Source: Verrucomicrobiales bacterium
Lineage (GTDB): Bacteria > Verrucomicrobiota > Verrucomicrobiia > Limisphaerales > UBA9464
Direction: 5' to 3'
DNA length: 39,048 nt
NCBI GenBank assembly: GCA_005793375.1
Contig: SXSK01000379.1
Coordinates: forward strand, 1 to 39,048
Shown: piece by piece, positions 33,412 through 39,048 of the stretch
Numbering within the stretch: position 1 is the stretch's first letter
How the letters are laid out: every line of letters starts with the position of its first letter
The notes under the pieces: model-generated
What the model saw: the letters and a program-made list of their open reading frames with translations, nothing else
Told to the model about the DNA's origin: nothing
Databases searched by the model: none
Position numbers and translations under genes: made by a program

Positions 33412-34788
33412 TCAATTCCCAAAAACCACTTCGCTCACCCCTTTGAGCAACGTAAAGCACAGAATCCGATCCTGGCCCTGCCAGCACCAGGTGCCGTCCC
33501 GTAACACCCGGTGGTTCGACACTTCCACCAGATCAGACCGCGTCCCATCAGATCGAATCGAAGGGTTTCCTCTAGCTCCAGGGGGAAATCTCAACGTGAA
33601 CTCCGGACACCGATAAGGAGCCCGAAGTCGAGCCCCACTCTCAAGCATCTCAATGGATGTCAATTCTCGCGCTGCCCAGTAGCGCGACACCTCGCTAAGC
33701 TTCATCCAAATCAACTGATCAAATCGAGCCTTCAACCGACGGACTACCTCCCGAAAAACACCGAATCCCAACTCCTTACCATTCCAGTGCATTCCCGTCC
33801 AATGCGCCAGCATCATGGCCGGTTCCCCGCGCTGGATAACGTCCACCATTCGTCCCGTCGCCAAATCGGGATCGATAAAACGATCGACACCGCCCGGCGG
33901 GGTATTGTCCCAACCCCCGGTCCAATCTCCCGTACAGCCAATAATGCTAACCACACAGCGCGGATCCGAACCGTCCAATCCGGAGGCGTATTCCACACGC
34001 GGCGCAACCGATTGAGTCCCTTCCGAAAACAAATGGCGGAAGTAATGGGGTATCTCCGCCCCATAGACATCTCGCACAGCCAAGGATGTGGCCCGAGCTA
34101 ACTGTGGCAACGCCTTGCCCCCAAATCCACCCGGGGTTGTGATCCCTTCGCATGGCAACCCGATGTTCTTCAGAATCCGCAACGCATAGGCCATGTACTC
34201 GGCGATCTCTTCCGCGCTCCGACCAGTCGTCCATTCCCAGTTTTCCATGTACTTCAAGGAATGATCGGCGTGGGGATGACCCGTTTTCAGGTCGATCACC
34301 CGAGTATGGGTCACCATTTCCGGATGAATATCCCAGTTGGGCAACATCACGGTCCGAACCAAATCGATCGACTCTCGAAGCTCTTTCTGAGTCCAACCTG
34401 GCAGCATTCGATCCAACCGGCCGACACACGCCGGATATGGCACAATACTGTATTTTCCCTTCACACCCTCCGCAGCGCACCATTCGCCAAATTTGCGGAC
34501 AAATGCATCGGGAATCTCATTGGGCCAATCGCGCCAGTTCCGATGGTAAACCGCAGCACCATGCCCAAACGCCTGATCAAACTGAGGCATCGCAAACTTG
34601 TTGGTGTTCACGAGGCAGGTGGAATCATCAATGATCAAACCGACGGGCACACGATTCCTGGGGTTCAAAATCCGCACGGTCCCCGTGCGTGATGGCCGTT
34701 CCCCCGGAACCTGGGCAAGCAGCCGGGTTGCACTCGCCACTGCGAGCGCCGAATGTTGCAGAAATCGACGTCGATTGGAGGTGTTCAT
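33412..34788 (-). CDS. Tat-exported deacetylase-like protein
   Basis: This 458-residue protein has a Tat leader (NRRRFLQHSALAVASAT). The start of the mature fold, VPVGLIIDDSTCLVN, resembles the catalytic Asp-Asp strand of polysaccharide-deacetylase/glycoside-hydrolase beta-alpha barrels. The region WDIHPEMVTHTRVIDLKTGHPHADH holds several His that could be metal ligands, and GITTPGGFGGKALP could be a substrate loop. I do not recognise a named family with certainty, so the deacetylase call is a fold guess. The C-terminal ~100 residues (ARLRAPYRCPEFTLRFP...) look like an added beta-domain. It sits between the DUF59-fusion gene (63-bp gap) and the sulfatase gene (56-bp gap), which fits a role in polymer breakdown. 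Confidence 0.55.
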   Translation of the reverse strand: MNTSNRRRFLQHSALAVASATRLLAQVPGERPSRTGTVRILNPRNRVPVGLIIDDSTCLVNTNKFAMPQFDQAFGHGAAVYHRNWRDWPNEIPDAFVRKFGEWCAAEGVKGKYSIVPYPACVGRLDRMLPGWTQKELRESIDLVRTVMLPNWDIHPEMVTHTRVIDLKTGHPHADHSLKYMENWEWTTGRSAEEIAEYMAYALRILKNIGLPCEGITTPGGFGGKALPQLARATSLAVRDVYGAEIPHYFRHLFSEGTQSVAPRVEYASGLDGSDPRCVVSIIGCTGDWTGGWDNTPPGGVDRFIDPDLATGRMVDVIQRGEPAMMLAHWTGMHWNGKELGFGVFREVVRRLKARFDQLIWMKLSEVSRYWAARELTSIEMLESGARLRAPYRCPEFTLRFPPGARGNPSIRSDGTRSDLVEVSNHRVLRDGTWCWQGQDRILCFTLLKGVSEVVFGN

Positions 34789-34851
34789 CGTTAGCGGTAT
34801 TGACTGGTGACGTATTTCACCCCACGTCTTCGTTAGGATTCTGGCAAGTCT

Positions 34852-36825
34852 TCATGAGTCCATTCCCAATCGACGACGCCCTTCGTCGGTAAGCAGATTG
34901 GTGCTCCAAGTGGGTTGCCAAGACTGTTCGAAAGACACACTGCGAACTCCAGGCACCTGAAGCAACCGTTCGCGCACCGGAACCGACACCGTAGGATGCA
35001 CCGAGATGGATCCGTGAGTGAAATAACCCATCAAAGGCCGCCCTCGATGTGGCATCGCCATGACGACATGCACCGCATCCCCACGAACCCGAATGTCCCA
35101 TATCAAGCCCAGATCGACGACATTGATATCCGCTGTGTACAGCTGTGCATCTTTGCAATCCCGCAATGCGTCCCACAGAACTTTCTTGGGAATCGGACTA
35201 TCTCCCGCCTCGCCAGGCCGCGCTAAACGCCCCCCATTCTTGGACGCCTTCGAACCGTCTATGGCGCCTGGCACCATCTTCAACGGATGAAGCAATCGTT
35301 GTCTCAAGGCTTCGACATGACGAGCGTCTTCCTGAGGACGAAATGCCCCCAGCCAATACGCATTCTTCTCGTGAAGTGTGGCGCCAGTCGGCACTCGTTT
35401 CACCGGCAGTGGCGCTCGGCTCCACAACTGGCCATGCCATTTGTACGATAACGTGGGAGCCCCAGCCCGCTTCAACGCCGGAATTCCTTCAGCGCGATGT
35501 TCGAGGAATAGCGCGATAAATGAGTCCAAACTGTCACGGTGGAAGAACCCCACCGCGTGTAACCTGCTGGCCTGATCCGCGTCCACAGCCCCAACACGGA
35601 GTTGTCCGTCGGCACCCATCCACACGGTGTCCGTAAAGGAATGCCCCGAAAATACCCATTCGTCGTCCCTCAGCGCTTCGGCATCGAAGGTGCGAACTGC
35701 CTGCATCGCCCCAATCTTGTAGAACCAAGGCAACCCGGCAAAAAACTGGTACTCGATGTCCACATGCAGCCGACTCGGAGAAAATGCCGGGTGCACCGGC
35801 GAATGTGGAAACCCAGAACGACGTACCCGCGTGCTCAATGGCCCTCGGATGACCTCGTAGTCCGGACAGGTCTCCCAAAGTGAGATGCGCAGTTTCTGAA
35901 AATTCCCGCTCGCCACGTAATCATGAGCCCAGTCGATGCCCGGAGGTTCCCCATGCCCCTGCCCTCCCGAGAACAATTCAAGCCCGTGTTCGCGCTTAAT
36001 TGTGATTCGCTCCAGTTGTCCCATTTGACGCGATAATGCCGCCTTGTAATGGGCATTTTCGACTTCCAGGGCATAGCCTTCGCCTGTGGTCGACAAATCG
36101 GTATCGTACCGAGGCAATTCCGCATCTGAATTCCCAAAGAAGATGAGATATGTCTGACGTGCCCCGGCAGGGCAATCCGCCATAAACAAAAGACGACAGT
36201 GCCAAAGATGTCCGCGACGGACTTCCCCAAATACTTGGGAGACCACTTCTTTTAGATTCCCATTTTCAAGTCGCGCCACCCGAATCTCACGTCGGATCGA
36301 TTGAACCGATCGCGCGTCGACTTGCATCGAAACCTCGACCGGCTCCCAAGTTCGTGTCTGCCCAATCGTTTCGCGAACCTCCAAGACTTGAACCCAATTC
36401 CATCCTTCCGCCCATTCACGCCAGGGCCGCGGCAGGGACGAAATGGGCAAGGCCAGCTCCGAACTTAAGTCGGCAGGGCCAGGGCTCGCTTCCTCCGCCT
36501 CGGCTTGAACCAAGGTGGTTCGCAGTGAATACGCCAAGGCCCGGGCCACACGATAGTCCCGCCGCTGCCACGCGGCTTCCAGCAACCGCATCTTCTCTTC
36601 AAACCGATCCGTTCGATCCCAATAGGAGGTTTCCACCAAATTCGGACTCGACGACGGTGGCGTCACGAGCCCTGGTGCCCCATTCGAATCCGATATCTTC
36701 GGAGCAGCAACCGGCGCCTGGCCGTCCACGGCTGTCGCTACCATTCCCACCATGCCCGTCGCCAAAAACTTCCGCCGATGCAGACGTCGGGCCTTGGAGT
36801 TCACCGATGGAGGGTTCGGTTTCAT
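34852..36825 (-). CDS. Tat-exported large protein with C-terminal MIP18/DUF59 domain
   Basis: This is a 657-residue protein. The ATG at 36825 is supported by an AAGGA ribosome site a few bases upstream; a TTG at 36840 is possible. The N-terminus has a Tat leader (LHRRKFLATGMVGMVATAV). Residues ~45-520 are an unrecognised beta-rich region with patterns such as WEPVEVSMQVD and LLFMADCPAGARQTYLIFFGN. It also has the block GQGHGEPPGIDWAHDY. Residues ~547-657 are a clear MIP18/DUF59 (PaaD/SufT-like) domain: VLWDALRDCKDAQLY, VVDLGLIWDIRV, VMAMP..., LLQVPGVRSVSFEQSWQPTW and LTDEGRRRLGMD. The CP motif of Fe-S assembly relatives is replaced here (AMPHRGRP), so Fe-S function is doubtful. A Fe-S-assembly-type domain on an exported protein is unusual. 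Confidence 0.7.
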   Translation of the reverse strand: MKPNPPSVNSKARRLHRRKFLATGMVGMVATAVDGQAPVAAPKISDSNGAPGLVTPPSSSPNLVETSYWDRTDRFEEKMRLLEAAWQRRDYRVARALAYSLRTTLVQAEAEEASPGPADLSSELALPISSLPRPWREWAEGWNWVQVLEVRETIGQTRTWEPVEVSMQVDARSVQSIRREIRVARLENGNLKEVVSQVFGEVRRGHLWHCRLLFMADCPAGARQTYLIFFGNSDAELPRYDTDLSTTGEGYALEVENAHYKAALSRQMGQLERITIKREHGLELFSGGQGHGEPPGIDWAHDYVASGNFQKLRISLWETCPDYEVIRGPLSTRVRRSGFPHSPVHPAFSPSRLHVDIEYQFFAGLPWFYKIGAMQAVRTFDAEALRDDEWVFSGHSFTDTVWMGADGQLRVGAVDADQASRLHAVGFFHRDSLDSFIALFLEHRAEGIPALKRAGAPTLSYKWHGQLWSRAPLPVKRVPTGATLHEKNAYWLGAFRPQEDARHVEALRQRLLHPLKMVPGAIDGSKASKNGGRLARPGEAGDSPIPKKVLWDALRDCKDAQLYTADINVVDLGLIWDIRVRGDAVHVVMAMPHRGRPLMGYFTHGSISVHPTVSVPVRERLLQVPGVRSVSFEQSWQPTWSTNLLTDEGRRRLGMDS

Positions 36826-36841
36826 CGTCCTTGGGCGCAAA

Positions 36842-38278
36842 TTAGGTGTGAACCGTTAACTCAGGAATCGGCGCGCCTCGCGGCAGGATTAAATTCGGTC
36901 GGCCAGAGAAATCTGGGATGGAAATCTGATCGGCAGCAATCCCTAGATGACGATAGATAGTCGCCAGGAAATCCCCGGGCGAACAGGGACGTTCGATCAC
37001 GTCTTCACCCCGTTTGTCGGTGGCGCCAATGACCCCGCCAGTCTGAATTCCTCCACCAGCCCACAACTGCGAAAAAGCCCGCGGCCAGTGATCACGTCCG
37101 GGTTGCACCGTTCCAGCAGATCCACTGGCAACTCCGCCACCGCTGCTGGCCACCCTCTCGATGCGCGGTGTGCGACCGAACTCCCCCGTCACGACCACTA
37201 AAACCCACTGATCCAAACCCCGGGCGTAGAGGTCTTCCACCAGCGCCGAAACCGCCTGGTCAAAGTACGGCATCCGGAACCGCAACGCATCGAAGACATG
37301 ATGATTCACCGCGTGATCATCCCAATTGCCAACCCGTCCACAAAGCGGTCCGTCAAATGTGGTCGTGATAATCTCGACTCCAGCCTCGACCAACCGACGG
37401 GCCATGAGGCACTGCTGGCCCCATTGATGACGCCCATAGCGATCGCGGACAGCAGCCGGCTCCCTGCCCAAATCAAAGGCCTCACGAGCCGATGGACTGG
37501 TCAATAAACTTAGCGCCTGGGCTTCAAAATCGTCTATCGACCCCATCGACCCAAAATCATCCACTGCGCGACTCAATCGATCCAGTTGTCGCTTCAACCC
37601 AACCCGCTCCTGGAGCCGAACCACTGCTCCAGCATCCTGAAGCCCAATGTTGGGAACCTCAAACTGTGGGTCATTTGGATCGCCCGTCACCGCAAACGGG
37701 CCATAAGCCGGGTTCACGTAGGCCGAACCTGCAATCGTAAAATTGTCGTATCGCACCACCGGGTTGACCCCAACATAGTTTGGCAACGATCGCGTCCGGT
37801 CCGCTCGTAGGGAATTCGCCACCGTCATCCAGTCTGGAAATATGGGTTTTTCCTTGTCTTGCGGATCCGAATCACCCGTCAGCATTTGTAAGGAACCTGC
37901 TGGATGACCACCCCCCGTGTGGCTCATGGACCGTAATAAGGTGAATTTGTCCGAAATCTTGGCATGCAACGGCAGAAGTTCGCAGAGTTGCATCCCCGGC
38001 ACTCGCGTCGAAACGGGCCCAAATATCCCCCGAAATTCAGAGGGCGCCTCGGGCTTGGGATCATAAGACTCCAAATGCGATGCTCCACCCCGCAACCAAA
38101 CCAGAATCACCGCCGTTCGCGATCGATTCCGTGTTTTCGCTAATTCGGCGGCACGAAGGCGCATTAACCCGGGCAGCGACAGACTCGCAAACCCAGAGAG
38201 ACCAATTCTCAGGAATTCTCGTCGGGAAACGGGTCCCGGACAGGATCTTGAGGGTGTAACCAATGCGTTCAAGGACAT
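36842..38278 (-). CDS. DUF1501 protein, Tat-exported
   Basis: This is a 478-residue member of the DUF1501 family, whose fold belongs to the alkaline-phosphatase-like/sulfatase clan. It starts with a Tat leader (PVSRREFLRIGLSGFASLSLPGL) and continues with the family blocks VILVWLRGGASHLESYDPKPEAPSEFRG, LLPLHAKISDKFTLLRSMSHTGGGHP, PNYVGVNP and VVVTGEFGRTPRI, all conserved. Its function is not known. In planctomycetes and verrucomicrobia it usually pairs with a DUF1549/DUF1553 cytochrome-c-like partner, which is absent here. The stop lies 16 bp ahead of the next gene's ATG, the tight spacing of an operon. The ATG at 38278 is the natural start, and it is the first gene of the exported-protein run. 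Confidence 0.9.
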   Translation of the reverse strand: MSLNALVTPSRSCPGPVSRREFLRIGLSGFASLSLPGLMRLRAAELAKTRNRSRTAVILVWLRGGASHLESYDPKPEAPSEFRGIFGPVSTRVPGMQLCELLPLHAKISDKFTLLRSMSHTGGGHPAGSLQMLTGDSDPQDKEKPIFPDWMTVANSLRADRTRSLPNYVGVNPVVRYDNFTIAGSAYVNPAYGPFAVTGDPNDPQFEVPNIGLQDAGAVVRLQERVGLKRQLDRLSRAVDDFGSMGSIDDFEAQALSLLTSPSAREAFDLGREPAAVRDRYGRHQWGQQCLMARRLVEAGVEIITTTFDGPLCGRVGNWDDHAVNHHVFDALRFRMPYFDQAVSALVEDLYARGLDQWVLVVVTGEFGRTPRIERVASSGGGVASGSAGTVQPGRDHWPRAFSQLWAGGGIQTGGVIGATDKRGEDVIERPCSPGDFLATIYRHLGIAADQISIPDFSGRPNLILPRGAPIPELTVHT

Positions 38279-38422
38279 CCGGCACCGCCGAATCGAATCG
38301 ATCCGCCGGTGACCATGGTTGTACCGATCTAGCTTGGTGGCAGCAACTCAAATGCATTCACCGACCAAAGCCAGGTCCTTACCACCCATCTAAACTTCAA
38401 GCCAGTTCCACCCGCCCTCGAC

Positions 38423-38635
38423 TTAATCGGACCGCCGCGCTGCCGCTCGGCTCATTCTGGGGAACAATCCCAGTGTCAGCCCTAAAATCCAACCGACCGA
38501 GGCACCGACAACCGCCACCCCGCCAACAATGAACAACTGAAGGTTGAGCGGCGTATTGTCATACACCAACAACACTGCCGAGAGTCCGTAAATTAAGCCT
38601 GCGATCCCCCAAACCACGGTAATCCAAGTTTTCAT
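38423..38635 (-). CDS. Small two-helix membrane protein
   Basis: This 70-residue protein from the ATG at 38635 has two hydrophobic helices, near residues 5-27 (ITVVWGIAGLIYGLSAVLL) and 34-56 (LQLFIVGGVAVVGASVGWIL), and ends with a basic cytoplasmic-type tail (RMSRAAARRSD). The frame stays open to 38659, adding eight residues. There is no family match I can name. It is isolated, 144 bp from the DUF1501 start on the same strand. The sharp amphipathic pattern makes it more likely real than chance, but evidence is only hydrophobicity and a stop-to-start fit. Confidence 0.5.
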   Translation of the reverse strand: MKTWITVVWGIAGLIYGLSAVLLVYDNTPLNLQLFIVGGVAVVGASVGWILGLTLGLFPRMSRAAARRSD

Positions 38636-39048
38636 AACCATGTCACTGACAGCTCTCACGCAATTGCCTCACGATCGTAACAGTGGCAGTCTAGTTTGTG
38701 CGGGTGTCGCTGTCTTGCATCAAATCGACTCACAATCATGTCGGTTCGACCTGTAACCCAAGGATGATAATGAGGCGCGCCCACCAAAATCCGGGCATTC
38801 CACTTCATATCCCCTGTAACCAATCCCTCCTCTATCAGTCTCATCCTCCGAAACGACTGCATACCTATGAAAACTCTCCTGGTTAGTGCCCTCACTTTTT
38901 GTGCCATCGCCGAACGGTGTTACTACCTCAATGAGGTCTAGTCTGAACGTATGGCTTGTATAGCTTGCAGGATTCAGTTTAGACGACTCATAAAAACCCA
39001 CTCGTACACCGGATTGATCGACACTTCGGAAACTCGCCATTCGACCAC
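38636..39048. other. No supported gene at right edge
   Basis: Short open frames cross these 413 bp on both strands, but none shows a motif, hydrophobic signal or ribosome site. No hairpin with a T-run and no operator-like palindrome was noticed. It may hold the promoter of the small membrane-protein gene and the edge of a gene outside the window. Confidence 0.4.

Noticed and set aside
38656-39040. Minus-strand frames of 83 and 106 codons at the right edge
   Set aside because: They overlap each other in different frames and have no hydrophobic or domain signal. Neither has a ribosome site.

Overview
The window looks like chromosomal DNA of a free-living, respiring bacterium of the PVC group, most likely Verrucomicrobiota (Limisphaerales/Pedosphaerales type). 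The clues are a PEP-CTERM surface protein, a Cys-type sulfatase, a Tat-exported DUF1501 protein, exported PQQ-like beta-propellers and weak Shine-Dalgarno usage. This assignment is inference from gene content. No transposase, phage gene, CRISPR array or rRNA was seen.

Layout. 291-5966 (minus) holds a PEP-CTERM protein, an exported PPP-type phosphoesterase, a PQQ-like propeller protein, an FKBP prolyl isomerase with a clear terminator behind it, and the nucleotide-pool enzyme RdgB. A short inverted repeat with CACAGAG-like purine repeats lies at 1052-1183. 6066-7485 has a VC0807-like membrane protein and an RluA-type pseudouridine synthase, convergent and overlapping by 173 bp.

7503-22969 (minus) is a respiratory complex I locus in the order nuoB-C-D-E-[acyltransferase]-F-G-H-I-J-K-L-M-N. 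Two things are odd. No nuoA precedes nuoB. Between nuoE and nuoF sit an OafA-type membrane acyltransferase and a complete tRNA-Gln(CUG) gene on the opposite strand. A perfect CRP-type palindrome (TTGTGA-N6-TCACAA) lies about 80 bp upstream of nuoB.

23418-28017 has an exported alpha/beta hydrolase (minus), a divergent rhodanese lipoprotein (plus), a non-coding gap with a strong hairpin, and a second PQQ-like propeller protein. 28022-29339 is a compact regulatory module: an FNR/DNR-type box (TTGAC-N4-GTCAA), a DUF2249 protein and a Crp/Fnr-family regulator. The regulator's recognition helix carries the E..SR residues expected to read TTGA half-sites, so local or self regulation is plausible. 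29390-31819 has a BamE-like lipoprotein, a single-EamA membrane protein and a PaaK-like adenylate-forming enzyme.

31832-38278 (minus) reads as an operon for exported proteins, transcribed in the order DUF1501 protein, a Tat-exported protein with a C-terminal MIP18/DUF59 (PaaD/SufT-like) domain, a deacetylase-like Tat protein and a sulfatase. A likely role is extracytoplasmic processing of a sulfated or acylated polymer, but the substrate is unknown. The DUF59 fusion is the most unusual protein in the window. A small two-helix membrane protein and a non-coding end close the window.
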